Part shown: piece by piece, positions 54,094 to 63,060 of the stretch
Position numbering within the stretch: position 1 is the first letter of the stretch
Layout of the letters: each line of letters starts with the position of its first letter
Assembly: GCF_009763805.1 (NCBI RefSeq)
Contig: NZ_CP046803.1
Span: 1,116,001 to 1,180,000 of the forward strand
DNA length: 64,000 bases
Source: Vibrio cidicii
GTDB taxonomy: Bacteria; Pseudomonadota; Gammaproteobacteria; Enterobacterales; Vibrionaceae
Direction of reading: 5' to 3'
Notes under the pieces: model-generated
What the model saw: the letters and a program-made list of their open reading frames with translations, nothing else
Databases searched by the model: none
What the model was told of the DNA's origin: nothing
Position numbers and translations under genes: made by a program

Positions 54094-54768
54094 ATGAAAT
54101 ACGATTGGATATGGTTTGACGCCGATGAAACCCTTTTTCACTTTGACGCTTTCAAAGGCATGCAGTTGATGTTTGCCCGTAAAGGGGTGGATTTTACCGA
54201 GCAAGATTTTCACCACTATCAAAAAGTCAACAAGCCGCTGTGGGTCGACTATCAAGACGGCAAAATCACCGCCGATGAGATCAAACATCGCCGCTTTCAG
54301 GAGTGGGCCGAGAAACTCAATACCACCACGCTGGAACTCAATAGTGCGTTTCTTGAAGCTATGGCCGATATTTGTACCTTGTTGCCTGGGGTCAAGGAGC
54401 TGATGGAAGCGCTGCATGGTAAAGTCAAAATGGGTATCATCACCAACGGCTTTACCGAGTTGCAGGCGATTCGTCTCGAGCGCACCGGCATGGCGGGGTA
54501 TTTTGACAAGGTGGTGATCTCCGAGCAGGTGGGTGTGGCAAAACCGGATCTGGCGATTTTTGATCACGCGCTACAAGTGGCTGGGCAACCGTGTAAAAGC
54601 AAGATTTTGATGGTTGGGGACAACTTGCATTCCGACATCCTCGGCGGTATGAATTTCGGCATCGAGACCTGTTGGCTGAACCATCAAGGCAACCCGGCCG
54701 ATGAACGTATTGCGCCGAGCTATACAGTCAGTTCCATGGCTGAACTGCATGCCATTTTGCTTGCTTAA
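54094..54768 (+). CDS. yjjG: HAD-family pyrimidine 5'-nucleotidase YjjG
   Basis: The ATG 54094 begins MKYDWIWFDADETLFHFD, as expected for YjjG; the GTG at 54082 is less likely. The 224-residue HAD phosphatase has motif I FDADETL, motif II in GIITNGFTELQ, the lysine in VGVAKPDLAIF and motif III VGDNLHSDILGG. YjjG removes phosphate from pyrimidine nucleotides, including non-canonical ones, acting in housecleaning. Its last four bases overlap the end of the convergent lipoate-ligase-like gene. Confidence 0.9.
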   Translation: MKYDWIWFDADETLFHFDAFKGMQLMFARKGVDFTEQDFHHYQKVNKPLWVDYQDGKITADEIKHRRFQEWAEKLNTTTLELNSAFLEAMADICTLLPGVKELMEALHGKVKMGIITNGFTELQAIRLERTGMAGYFDKVVISEQVGVAKPDLAIFDHALQVAGQPCKSKILMVGDNLHSDILGGMNFGIETCWLNHQGNPADERIAPSYTVSSMAELHAILLA

Positions 54769-55466
54769 GCGTAACGCAGAAAGCAGTCCACTAAGGTTTG
54801 CATCAAGCTCTCGATAGAGGGCCTTTTTTGCAGATGAGAAAAGAGTGGCGTGTGAACGTCGGCTTTGATCTCTACGTCACGCTGGCTGAGCCGATTACAC
54901 AGTTGTACTGGCTGTACAATCCGCGCCATATCGGCATCAATCAAAATGCACGCTTGCGCCAGTATCACTTGCCCGCCCTCTTTTTTCAGCAGTACTCGCT
55001 GCGCGGTGCCAACCACTTTTTTTCCGCTAATGTTGAGGTTGTAATCGCCATCGCAGTAGGAACCCGGCGTGGCGTGGACATCGACCTCTAAGCCATAGTG
55101 GAGAAAGAAGTGGCGTAAGATGTCACACAGTTTCAAGTACGCACTGCGAATGTCATAAGTTTGATCGTGCGGCCAATGGTAGAGGTGCGAAAGGTTAATT
55201 ATGCCGGGCACTTGTGGCACTGGCGCGCCACCAGTTTTTCTGGCCGTCAGTTGCCAGCCCAGTTGGGCCAGCTCTCGGTGTAGCAGCTCGCTTTGTGGCC
55301 ACTTGTTCCCCGCTGGCAAGACGAGCGTTGGCTGTTTGACCTGCCACAGCAGCAGCGCTTGCTCTAGTTCACTCGTTTGCACTTGTTTGATCAACGCCGC
55401 CTCGCGTTGGAAAAGTTCGTCGGCCTCAATGCTGAGATAGCGGATGAGTTTGTTCTTAGCTGCCAC
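54765..55466 (-). CDS. Lipoate-protein ligase/biotin ligase superfamily protein
   Basis: The 233-residue protein belongs to the lipoyl-ligase A/B superfamily. The substrate-binding RKTGGAPVPQVPGIIN matches the RRxxGGGxVxHxxGxxN-type motif of LplA relatives, and GSYCDGDYNLNISGKKVVGTAQR holds the conserved Lys-Gly/Ala-Gln segment (shown here as NISGKKVVGTAQR). A normal LplA is longer, with a C-terminal accessory domain that is absent here. It could ligate or transfer lipoate or octanoate, or have another acyl substrate. A terminator on the upstream side isolates it from the aminotransferase gene. Confidence 0.75.
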   Translation of the reverse strand: MAAKNKLIRYLSIEADELFQREAALIKQVQTSELEQALLLWQVKQPTLVLPAGNKWPQSELLHRELAQLGWQLTARKTGGAPVPQVPGIINLSHLYHWPHDQTYDIRSAYLKLCDILRHFFLHYGLEVDVHATPGSYCDGDYNLNISGKKVVGTAQRVLLKKEGGQVILAQACILIDADMARIVQPVQLCNRLSQRDVEIKADVHTPLFSHLQKRPSIESLMQTLVDCFLRYA

Positions 55467-55485
55467 AGGTCACCTTTTCGCGCGT

Positions 55486-55509
55486 ATAAAAAACCGCCCG
55501 AAGGCGGTT
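55486..55509 (-). terminator. Terminator after the aminotransferase gene
   Basis: AACCGCC (55492-55498) pairs with GGCGGTT (55503-55509) around CGAA. The A-run on the left gives six U for minus transcripts. Confidence 0.85.
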
Positions 55510-55537
55510 CATGTCACTGTATTTCAATGAGATTGAC

Positions 55538-56692
55538 TTAAACCAAGGCCAGTTTAAGCCCTTCGGCCAATCGGGTCACGGCTTCTTTCAATTGCTCTGG
55601 GGTCGCGTTAGTAAAGTTGAGACGCAGCGCCGCAGGAGCATCTTGTCCGGCTGGGTAGAAAACAGGGCTAGGCACTACGGCCACACCATTGCTAAGCAGC
55701 GCCTTAGCCAATGCGAAGGTATCGCATGGTGGCAAAGTGACCCAGACAAACATACCGCCATCGACGGGCTTCAGTTGGCAGTTTGCTGGGAGCTGCTCTT
55801 GTAGCGCTTGCGCGAGCACTTGATAGCGAGCGTGGTACAGGGTGCGGATTTTTTGCATATGTTCAGGGAACTGCTCATGCTGCAATAAGCCAAGCAGCAG
55901 AGCTTGCATTGGTACGCTGGAGTGCAGATCCGCGCCTTGTTTGACTTTGATAAGTGGCTCTAAATAGCTGGTTTTGCCAGTGACAATACCGATACGCAGA
56001 CCCGGAGAGGCTATCTTGGAGAAAGATCGCAGCACGATAGAATCTTGCGGGCAGAAGTCCGATACCAGCGGCAGAGCTTCCCCTTGGAAGCGTAGCTCGC
56101 GATACGGCGCATCCTCAATAAAGGCGACTTTATGCTCAATGCACAACTTAGCCACTTGCTGACGTGTTTCGAGCGACCAGCAAACCCCTGTTGGGTTGTG
56201 GAAATCTGGTACTGCGTAAAACATCTTTGGCGCGTGTTGCTTGAAACAGGCGGCCAACTCATCGAGGTTTGGCCCGTATTCGTTTTGCGACACGGTGACG
56301 ATGTTCGCGCTCACTAAGCCAAAGACTTGCATCGCGCCGAGGTAGCTTGGCGCTTCCATCACCACGGTGTCACCCGGATTGATGTAAGCACGCGCGATCA
56401 GATCCAACCCTTGCTGCGAGCCGGTACACGCCATCGCCATGTGTGTCTCTGGCAGCGCCATGTATGTTTTGAGAAAGTGCAGCAAAGGTGCATAACCCGC
56501 CGTTGCGCCATACTGGAACACTTCAGGCATCTCAGACAATGTTTCCAAGGTCGGCTTCATCAGCTCGATTGGAAAAGTCTGCTCGTCTGGCAAACCGCCA
56601 GCAAGAGAGATCACACTAGGGTCGCTGGCAGCGGCGAGGATTTCGCGAATATAGGAAGATTGAATCTGTTGTAATGAGCGAGCGATTTCCAT
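55538..56692 (-). CDS. PLP-dependent class I/II aminotransferase (2-aminoadipate aminotransferase type)
   Basis: I start at the ATG 56692 (MEIARSLQQIQSSYIREIL), which has AGGAAA upstream; the open frame from 56788 overlaps the divergent promoter. The 384-residue fold-type I enzyme has SLAGGLPDEQTFP, FHNPTGVCW, and the PLP lysine in RSFSKIASPGLRIG. It is most like the LysN/MocR-free aminotransferases with broad amino-acid substrates. The divergent AraC-type gene, with two 14-bp direct repeats between, probably regulates it. Confidence 0.88.
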   Translation of the reverse strand: MEIARSLQQIQSSYIREILAAASDPSVISLAGGLPDEQTFPIELMKPTLETLSEMPEVFQYGATAGYAPLLHFLKTYMALPETHMAMACTGSQQGLDLIARAYINPGDTVVMEAPSYLGAMQVFGLVSANIVTVSQNEYGPNLDELAACFKQHAPKMFYAVPDFHNPTGVCWSLETRQQVAKLCIEHKVAFIEDAPYRELRFQGEALPLVSDFCPQDSIVLRSFSKIASPGLRIGIVTGKTSYLEPLIKVKQGADLHSSVPMQALLLGLLQHEQFPEHMQKIRTLYHARYQVLAQALQEQLPANCQLKPVDGGMFVWVTLPPCDTFALAKALLSNGVAVVPSPVFYPAGQDAPAALRLNFTNATPEQLKEAVTRLAEGLKLALV

Positions 56693-56759
56693 GGAGTTTC
56701 CTGTCTGTGCTTTGATTTTGTTATTTGACTGATAGTACATCCGGTTGTGTTTTATGGTG

Positions 56760-56795
56760 TGTCCATTTATGCTGTTGAATATGTCCATTCATGCT
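56760..56795. promoter_or_regulatory. Two 14-bp direct repeats, 22 bp apart
   Basis: TGTCCATTTATGCT (56760-56773) and TGTCCATTCATGCT (56782-56795) differ at one base and start 22 bp apart, about two helical turns. They lie midway in the divergent region between the aminotransferase and AraC-type genes, the usual geometry of AraC-family operators. Confidence 0.65.
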
Positions 56796-56824
56796 ATTTT
56801 CGTTTGCAAGGCCGCCTTTTCGTC

Positions 56825-57694
56825 ATGAGTAAACAGCACATTTCGCGCATCAATGATGTGCTTTACTACATTCATCAAGACATTAGCCGTGAGTTGTCTG
56901 CTCGCGAGTTGGCGGAAATCGCTGCGTATTCGGAGCAACATTTTCATCGTGTATTCAAGCAAGTGGTGGGGGAGTCGATTCACCAATATATTCGCCGCAC
57001 TCGCATGGAATACGCCGCCAATCAATTGATGTTCGATACGCGCTCATCAGTGCTGGATATCGCCAATAAGTGCGGGTTTACGTCGCTTTCCTCTTTCAGC
57101 CGCGCATTTAAAGCCTCTTTTCACATGGCTCCGGGGCAGTGGCGAGGTCATGACCCGCATGTGTCGGACAAACCCTACCTTAAAGATCCCGAAGTGGCGG
57201 CGGGCTACCATCGAGTCGCGAAACGCAGTTTGCCTGAGCCGAAAATTGTAGAAGTGCCGCAAAGATTGGCTGCTTATGTGCGTCATGTCGGCTACAACCG
57301 TTCAATCAAAAAGTCGTGGCTGATTTTAAAAGCGTGGGCGAGCGCGGAAGGGCGCCCTTTTGCGGCGCAATTTGGCTTGCATCACTCCAATCCAGCTTGG
57401 GTCGAACTGGATAAATGCCGCTATGTTGCCTGTATCGGTATCGATAAACCGCTGAAATATCGAGGTATCGTTAACCAAATGGTCATTCCGGGTGGGCTGC
57501 ATGCAGTCTTTCGTTTGCACGGCGTGTATGGGGAACTGCTGCCGCAAATCAGTCAGGTGCTGGAAAAATGGCTGCCCGACTCGGGCTTTAAACTGCGCTC
57601 AACCCCGGCTTACGTGCACTATCACCGCAACCACTTTGTCGATGAAAACGAAGCGTTTGAACTCGATTTCTATCTGCCAATCAGCTTTTTCTAA
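56825..57694 (+). CDS. AraC-family regulator with GyrI-like domain
   Basis: I choose the ATG 56825 (MSKQHISRINDVLYYIHQ), since the longer frame from 56747 runs through the repeats. The 289-residue protein has an N-terminal AraC double helix-turn-helix (LSARELAEIAAYSEQHFHRVF, quoted here as AAYSEQHFHRVF; then VLDIANKCGFTSLSSFSRAFK). A C-terminal GyrI-like small-molecule-binding domain follows (LAAYVRHVGYNRSI, GGLHAVFRLHG). It likely binds the adjacent direct repeats and controls the aminotransferase and itself in response to a small ligand. Confidence 0.9.
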   Translation: MSKQHISRINDVLYYIHQDISRELSARELAEIAAYSEQHFHRVFKQVVGESIHQYIRRTRMEYAANQLMFDTRSSVLDIANKCGFTSLSSFSRAFKASFHMAPGQWRGHDPHVSDKPYLKDPEVAAGYHRVAKRSLPEPKIVEVPQRLAAYVRHVGYNRSIKKSWLILKAWASAEGRPFAAQFGLHHSNPAWVELDKCRYVACIGIDKPLKYRGIVNQMVIPGGLHAVFRLHGVYGELLPQISQVLEKWLPDSGFKLRSTPAYVHYHRNHFVDENEAFELDFYLPISFF

Positions 57695-57849
57695 GCCACA
57701 TCGCCGCAGTACAAACGGTTTTTCAATGTGACCTTGCCCGTTTGTTTACCAGCACTGCTCGATATCGCTAGCTATTTGTTTGTTAATGCATTAGCCACCA
57801 CTTCTGCGGTAGTATTCTTCTACTTAGCCAACACCATTCCCGCCTCTGG
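57695..57849 (+). pseudogene. Fragment of an ABC permease (2-aminoethylphosphonate type)
   Basis: In the gap before the second GntR gene one frame reads ATSPQYKRFFNVTLPVCLPA, then LLDIASYLFVNALATTSAV and VFFYLANTIPAS. This closely resembles a C-terminal membrane segment of the permeases found with PhnR-type regulators in 2-aminoethylphosphonate loci. The rest of the permease, the ATPase and the binding protein are absent. It is a deletion remnant left between the AraC-type gene and the regulator. Assignment is by memory of the family and is moderately secure. Confidence 0.55.
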
Positions 57850-57879
57850 CAGCCATGGCGAAAAAGATAAGGACACGCA

Positions 57880-58581
57880 GTGCAATACGTAAAAATTAAA
57901 GATGCCATCGTAGAGCAGATTGAAGCTGGCATGTTGTCACCTCGGCAGAAATTGCCCGCAGAACGAAAACTGGCGGAATCATTTGATACCACACGTGTGA
58001 CGTTGCGTGAGGCGCTTGGCCTGCTTGAAGCGGAAGGACGCATCTATCGCGAAGATCGCCGAGGCTGGTTTATCTCACCTGTGCCGCTGCGTTATGATCC
58101 GACGCAAACGCTCAATTTTACCAATATGGCTTTGGCGCAAAATCGCCAACCGAAAACCGAACTGCTGCTGGCAAAAGCGATCTTGGCCAATAAAGTGGCC
58201 TCGCGTCTGCTGAATTTACAGCCGTTCTCGGATGTTTATCGCGTTGATCGTGTGCGTTATCTTGAAGATCGCCCAGTGGCGTACGTGACCAACTATGTGC
58301 GTCCTGAGCAGTTTCCTAATCTTTTCGATTTCGATCTGTCGCAATCGCTGACGGACATTTACCACGATCACTTTGGCGTGGTGTACCAGCAAATTCGTTA
58401 CCGCATTACCACGAGCAGTTTATTAGGTGAGGTGGCTCAAGCGCTGCGCGCCACATCGGGTACGCCAGCGATGGTGGTTGAGCGTGTCAACTACAGCCAG
58501 CAAGGCGAGTTGATTGACTGCTATATTGAGTATTGGCGCCACGATGCATTGTGTATTGAGTCGTTAACGCAACTGTCGTGA
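57880..58581 (+). CDS. GntR-family regulator with UTRA domain (PhnR-like), second copy
   Basis: Translation starts at a GTG (57880) with AAGGA about eight bases upstream. The 233-residue protein has a GntR winged helix (LPAERKLAESFDTTRVTLRE) and a UTRA domain (DVYRVDRVRYLEDRPVAYV, LTDIYHDHFGVVYQ). It shares the linker YREDRRGWFISP and the C-terminal WRHDALCIESL pattern with the regulator at 33961. Next to it lies the permease fragment, suggesting that it once controlled a local 2-aminoethylphosphonate uptake cluster, now largely lost. Whether it still has targets elsewhere cannot be seen here. Confidence 0.88.
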   Translation: MQYVKIKDAIVEQIEAGMLSPRQKLPAERKLAESFDTTRVTLREALGLLEAEGRIYREDRRGWFISPVPLRYDPTQTLNFTNMALAQNRQPKTELLLAKAILANKVASRLLNLQPFSDVYRVDRVRYLEDRPVAYVTNYVRPEQFPNLFDFDLSQSLTDIYHDHFGVVYQQIRYRITTSSLLGEVAQALRATSGTPAMVVERVNYSQQGELIDCYIEYWRHDALCIESLTQLS

Positions 58582-58601
58582 TAAACCCAAGGTGGTTTAG
58601 C

Positions 58602-58628
58602 AAGGCTCCTGTTTGGGCGCCTTTTGTT
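58602..58628 (+). terminator. Probable terminator after the second GntR gene
   Basis: AAGGC (58602-58606) pairs with GCCTT (58619-58623), extended by CC/GG pairs, and is followed by TTGTTT. The stem is short, so this is a moderate call. Confidence 0.5.
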
Positions 58629-58800
58629 TAAGGAGAGTGAATAGATTTTTTACCCGAGGAGTATGCTGATTCTGCTGGGAGTTCTTTTATCGCTCGGGTT
58701 GGGCTAACCGTTTGTAAACGGCCAGATAGCTCTCGCTGGGGGAAGATGGAGAGCTACCCGGCTTATCTCTTAATGACACTGATCTTTGAATGAGAACAGG

Positions 58801-59352
58801 TTAAAAGCGTACTTGCGCGCCGACCATCACTCCGCCAGAAGAGAAGTCGCTGTTTTTGGCGTAGTTGTATTCGAGATTCAAACCGAAGTGTTTGTAGGCC
58901 CAAGCGACACCTGCCGCTGCTTCACCACCAAGGCTTGATTCTTTGTAATCTTTGCTCTCGCCACTGACTTTCAGTGTGTAGCTGAGCGTGTAGTAAGTGA
59001 GGCCGCCTTTTCCGTAAAGCTCAAAACCGGCTCCCAGTGGATAACTGGCGTAGCCACTCACTCTCTCGCCACCATAAGCGACAGATTTAACTTCACTTAA
59101 TGGGCTGATTACGGCAGAGGTGATGCCCATAAACGCCCCTTTCAAACCAGGCTCGATGCCAAAGTACTCATTGAACATATAACGGTAGTAGATATCGCCC
59201 AGATACATGTCGCCGTCTTGATCACCGATTTTGGTGCTATAACTTGCGTCACCATAGCCTAAATTGCCGCCAATCACGTGTTTGTTGGGCGTAGCGTGCG
59301 CCGCTAAGGAAAGGACAGACAGCAAACCAGCGAAAGCGTATTTGTAAGACAT
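58801..59352 (-). CDS. Outer membrane beta-barrel protein
   Basis: I start at the ATG 59352 (MSYKYAFAGLLSVLSLAAHA), with GGAG seven bases upstream; the longer frame from 59406 is unlikely. The 183-residue product has a signal peptide cleaved after AHA, alternating hydrophobic strands, and ends in VGAQVRF, a terminal Phe typical of outer membrane barrels. Strands such as FGIEPGLKGAFMG and FGLNLEYNYAKN support an 8-stranded OmpA/OmpX-size barrel. The function is unknown. Confidence 0.8.
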   Translation of the reverse strand: MSYKYAFAGLLSVLSLAAHATPNKHVIGGNLGYGDASYSTKIGDQDGDMYLGDIYYRYMFNEYFGIEPGLKGAFMGITSAVISPLSEVKSVAYGGERVSGYASYPLGAGFELYGKGGLTYYTLSYTLKVSGESKDYKESSLGGEAAAGVAWAYKHFGLNLEYNYAKNSDFSSGGVMVGAQVRF

Positions 59353-59406
59353 AAGATCTCCGAATTCTCGAGTAATGTAGTTGTGCGGCGTATGTTGGGT
59401 CCACAT

Positions 59407-59673
59407 CGTTGTGTTGCTATCTGGTATGACTGCCGATTGTCCTTTTCGAATAACTTGATGACGAAAGCCAAAGCCATGTTTCGGCCAACTTACCGAAGCG
59501 TAGAGCCTGTACAGTTTAAAGCATAGGCGGAAAATATTGAACGCTGTTCATTTGTTTATTTTATGAGAAAAAGTACGGAGGTTTTGTATGGATTTGTAAG
59601 GATCAGTGCAGAGAACAGAGCGAGTTTTGATTTTTAACTAACAGTTCAGATAGTTAACTGCGAAATGGTTACT
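59407..59673. other. Intergenic region upstream of the barrel gene, no gene seen
   Basis: Together with the terminator region up to 59730 this makes about 320 bases without a gene. It should contain the promoter of the minus-strand barrel gene; no further structure was recognised. Confidence 0.5.
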
Positions 59674-59705
59674 TGCGAAAAAGTAAAGAGCCCGCGGAGC
59701 GGGCT
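59674..59705 (-). terminator. Terminator of the PTR2 transporter gene
   Basis: AGCCCGC (59689-59695) pairs with GCGGGCT (59699-59705) around GGA. The A-rich stretch on the left provides the U-run on the minus strand. Confidence 0.85.
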
Positions 59706-59730
59706 AGCAATTAATAGAGGTAACGGTAAA

Positions 59731-61215
59731 TCAGCTATGTGCTTCCAGTTCAATACTTTCTGCTGGGGTTTGCTTAGCTTCTGCCGCTTGTAACATTTTG
59801 CGAATCACCAGAGACGCGCCAAGCGCCACACCGACCATCACGACGGCCAATACGGTGAGTAACTGGAAGTAGTCGCCATACACAGTGTGCACAATTTCTT
59901 GGGTAATGGCTTGGCCCTTCTCCAGTGCTATTGAGGTGGAGAACACCGCACCAACAATGCCGCTCAGCGCAATCGCCACTGAGAAGAGACTGACGGAGAA
60001 GTTTTCTATGTGTTTCGGCGCAACCGAAAGGATAAAGGCGACCACCATTGAACCGACAATCACCTCAGCAAAAGCTTGGAAGAAGTGAATGGCTAAGAAA
60101 ATTTCAGGGCGGATCAGCACATCTTCACCGACAGTGGTCACGGCCAAAGTCAGAATGCCAAAGGCAATCGCGGTGAGAATAAACGAGAAGCCAACTTTGG
60201 TTGCTGTGGAGAAGTTGATGTTACGCTTCTCAAGATTGGAAAACAGCAGCGCAATCACAGGGCCAGCCACCATACACCAAAGTGGGTTCATTGCCATGGC
60301 CGCTTCTGGTGCAACCGGAATAAAGCCAAACAGATCGCCACGCATGGTGTTGATCGCCACCATGTTCATCGAGGTCATCATTTGGCCGTAGTAAACAAAG
60401 AAGCAGGTAGTGAGGAACGTGATGATGAGGATCGTACCCATCTTCAATGCATCGCTTTTGTCCGATTTCAACATCAGGGATATGAAATAGACAATGGCCG
60501 CAGCGCCGATGGCGTAAACGATATTCTGGCCTACCGCCATGTTGGAGAACATGAAGAACACCAAGCCAATCATGCCAGCAGATAGGGCAAGAAAAGCTGC
60601 CCAGTGTTTGCTGCTGACGGGTTGCTGGTCGATTTCTGCTGCTACATCACGCAGCCCTTTATGCATCACCACCAAAGTGATCACGGCAGAAGCGGCCAAC
60701 ACCGCAGAGAGCATAAAGCTGCCGTGAAAGCCAATGACCAACACAAACATCGGGAACAGGTATTGACCGAGGAAGGCACCAATGTTGTTGACTGAGTAGT
60801 TCACCGGGTAGCCGTTTTCAAAGTCTTCCTGAGAGCTAAAAGTGCGCTTATACAAACTGGGGTAGGAAGGAGACATCAAACCGCGTGAATAGCTCGCCAA
60901 AGCGATACCGCTGAGTGCCATCGGTACGTTTTGCGTTGCGGCGCCGAGTACCAACAAGGTGTAGCCACTGGCGAAGCCAAAATAAGCGATAGTCAGAGCC
61001 CGATAAGCACCGAGGAACTTGTCGGCGATAAAGCCGCCAGCAATGGCAAACAGCGGCCCGATGGCGGAAAAAGCACCGACCACCATCATGGTGTCCGCTT
61101 CGCTGTAATTTAGCTCTTCGAGAAAAAATCGGGTCAGGATGACCATCACGCCGTAGAAAGATAAGCCAAACATCATTTGGCAGAACATCATGGATTTATT
61201 TAGTTTATTCCACAT
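59731..61215 (-). CDS. POT/PTR2-family proton-dependent oligopeptide transporter
   Basis: This 494-residue inner-membrane protein of the major facilitator superfamily has about 12-14 hydrophobic segments. The family motifs are visible: GGFIADKFLGAYR after the second helix and FENGYPVNYSVNNIGAFLG around helix five (residues 137-155). It imports di- and tripeptides with protons. An FNR-like box lies about 150 bases upstream. The following convergent-free neighbour, L-serine dehydratase, would use serine freed from peptides, a plausible metabolic link. Confidence 0.88.
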   Translation of the reverse strand: MWNKLNKSMMFCQMMFGLSFYGVMVILTRFFLEELNYSEADTMMVVGAFSAIGPLFAIAGGFIADKFLGAYRALTIAYFGFASGYTLLVLGAATQNVPMALSGIALASYSRGLMSPSYPSLYKRTFSSQEDFENGYPVNYSVNNIGAFLGQYLFPMFVLVIGFHGSFMLSAVLAASAVITLVVMHKGLRDVAAEIDQQPVSSKHWAAFLALSAGMIGLVFFMFSNMAVGQNIVYAIGAAAIVYFISLMLKSDKSDALKMGTILIITFLTTCFFVYYGQMMTSMNMVAINTMRGDLFGFIPVAPEAAMAMNPLWCMVAGPVIALLFSNLEKRNINFSTATKVGFSFILTAIAFGILTLAVTTVGEDVLIRPEIFLAIHFFQAFAEVIVGSMVVAFILSVAPKHIENFSVSLFSVAIALSGIVGAVFSTSIALEKGQAITQEIVHTVYGDYFQLLTVLAVVMVGVALGASLVIRKMLQAAEAKQTPAESIELEAHS

Positions 61216-61363
61216 AATTAATTGCTCATATTTGATTTATAGGCAGTGTTTATAACTGTTTTTATTTTACTTAACTGGTTAGTAATATTTTGAAACAATT
61301 GTCGCAGAAAAAATACGCCTTTCACTACATTTTCTAATGCGAAACGATTGCTTTGCTAATGCG

Positions 61364-61377
61364 TTGTTCTAGATCAA
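61364..61377. promoter_or_regulatory. FNR/CRP-like box upstream of the peptide transporter gene
   Basis: TTGTTCTAGATCAA matches the FNR consensus TTGAT-N4-ATCAA at 9 of 10 fixed positions and lies about 150 bases before the transporter start. This is a pattern match only. Confidence 0.35.
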
Positions 61378-61462
61378 AAATTCGTAGGGAAGAGAGTTTG
61401 AGTGAACTGATCGCTGGTTAAACTCAAATCTGTTGAACGTGTGAAATTTGACGAATGAGCAA

Positions 61463-61485
61463 GAAAAAGGGCAGAAATTCTGCCC
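61463..61485 (-). terminator. Terminator of the L-serine dehydratase gene
   Basis: GGGCAGA (61469-61475) pairs with TCTGCCC (61479-61485). The A-run at 61463-61468 gives the U-run on the minus strand. Confidence 0.88.
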
Positions 61486-61514
61486 ATTAGTGGTGTGAAG
61501 TGCGTCGATAAAAA

Positions 61515-62885
61515 TTATTCGCATGGTGGCGCCATGTGGATTAACGCCAATCCACCGAGTGAAGTCTCCCGATACTTTTTGTTCATGTCTTTGCCAGTTT
61601 GGTACATGGTATCAATAACTTTATCTAATGATATTAGGCATTTGCTGGTGCGTTTTAGAGCCATGCGTGAGGCGTTGATCGCTTTCATCGCGCCCATGGC
61701 ATTACGTTCGATACAGGGTACTTGCACTAAGCCACCTATCGGATCGCAGGTCATGCCGAGTGAGTGCTCCATGGCGATTTCGGCGGCAATGCAGATTTGC
61801 TCGTTACTGCCACCGCGTAGCGCGGTTAACCCGGCCGCAGCCATCGAAGAAGAGACACCGATTTCGCCTTGGCAGCCGACTTCTGCTCCGGAGATGGAAG
61901 CGTTAGTTTTGTACAAGATGCCAATGGCGCCAGAAACGGCGAGAAAATCTTTGAGCTGCTTCGTATCTAACTCTTTGATGAATTTATGGTAATACATCAG
62001 AACAGCAGGGATAACGCCAGCCGCACCATTGGTCGGGGAGGTCACCACTTGACCACCTGCCGCATTCTCCTCGCTGACCGCGAAGGCAAACAAGTTGATC
62101 CAGTCCATGATTTCCATCGGGTCATTTTCAATCGCGGCATTGGCTTCAAGCTTTTTCAGCAAGTTTGGGGCACGGCGCGTGACGTTCAATCCCCCCTCCA
62201 AAATGCCTTCGGTGTCAAAGCCGCGTTTCATGCACAAACTCATTACCTTCCAGATCTGCTCTGCTTTGGCATCAATGGTGGTCATATCATGGAACGCTTG
62301 CTCATTACGTAGGATCATTCCGCCGAGACTCAGGCCATTTTTCTCCGCCAGTTCGAGCATCTCCTCTGCATTTTTAAACGGAAAATCGACAGCGACACCT
62401 TGTTCTTTCTTGCCATTGAGGAGTTCATCGGCGGTGGCAATAAATCCGCCGCCAATCGAATAGTAAGTTTCGAAGGCAATCCGCTCACCCTGCGAGTCAA
62501 AGGCACTGATGGTCATGCCATTTTCGTGTAACGGCAAGTTGTCGCGATGAAATAGAATGTCGCTGGCAAAATGGAAGGTGATAAAACGTTCACCGCTGAG
62601 TGAAAGCTGCCCCTCATTAATCGCTTGATGCAGCGCGAGGTTGGCGCTGGTCATACGAATGGTGTCTGGCCGATTGCCCAGCAAACCAAGAATCACCGCT
62701 CTGTCGGTGTGGTGACCGCGGCCGGTCAGTGATAGCGAACCGTAGAGATCCACCTGAACGCGATGAACTTTGGCAAGATCCTCGCCCAACAATTGGGTAA
62801 ACTGATACCCGGCAATCATAGGGCCATTAGTGTGAGAACTTGAAGGCCCGACGCCGATTTTGAAGATATCGAAAATTGACAGCAT
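61515..62885 (-). CDS. Iron-sulfur L-serine dehydratase (L-serine ammonia-lyase)
   Basis: I start at the ATG 62885 (MLSIFDIFKIGVGPSSSHTN), with AGGAC about seven bases upstream and the conserved family N-terminus. The 456-residue enzyme converts L-serine to pyruvate and ammonia using a [4Fe-4S] cluster. The beta domain (residues 1-150) has GPSSSHTNGPM, and the alpha domain has TSPTNGAAGVIPAV and the cluster cysteines in EQICIAAE, MTCDPIGG and VPCIERN. It is a single-chain, SdaA/SdaB-type protein of normal length. The peptide transporter gene on the same strand follows at some distance, each with its own terminator. Confidence 0.92.
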   Translation of the reverse strand: MLSIFDIFKIGVGPSSSHTNGPMIAGYQFTQLLGEDLAKVHRVQVDLYGSLSLTGRGHHTDRAVILGLLGNRPDTIRMTSANLALHQAINEGQLSLSGERFITFHFASDILFHRDNLPLHENGMTISAFDSQGERIAFETYYSIGGGFIATADELLNGKKEQGVAVDFPFKNAEEMLELAEKNGLSLGGMILRNEQAFHDMTTIDAKAEQIWKVMSLCMKRGFDTEGILEGGLNVTRRAPNLLKKLEANAAIENDPMEIMDWINLFAFAVSEENAAGGQVVTSPTNGAAGVIPAVLMYYHKFIKELDTKQLKDFLAVSGAIGILYKTNASISGAEVGCQGEIGVSSSMAAAGLTALRGGSNEQICIAAEIAMEHSLGMTCDPIGGLVQVPCIERNAMGAMKAINASRMALKRTSKCLISLDKVIDTMYQTGKDMNKKYRETSLGGLALIHMAPPCE

Positions 62886-63060
62886 GTTTAACGTCCTATT
62901 GACAGTGCTCAAGATGGATTAGTGTGATTCACCAACACCACCACAGTTTTAATGTTGTTATTTTGTTAATGGCTTGTTGTGTGGTGAAAGTAGCGCCAAA
63001 AAGGCGAAAAGTACAGCAGCTCGTGCAGCGCAAATGAAAAAATCCAGAGCCAGAGAAAAG

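Noticed and set aside
58727-58756. Inverted repeat TAGCTCTC / GAGAGCTA considered as a terminator
   Set aside because: The loop is long and neither side has a T-run, so function is doubtful.
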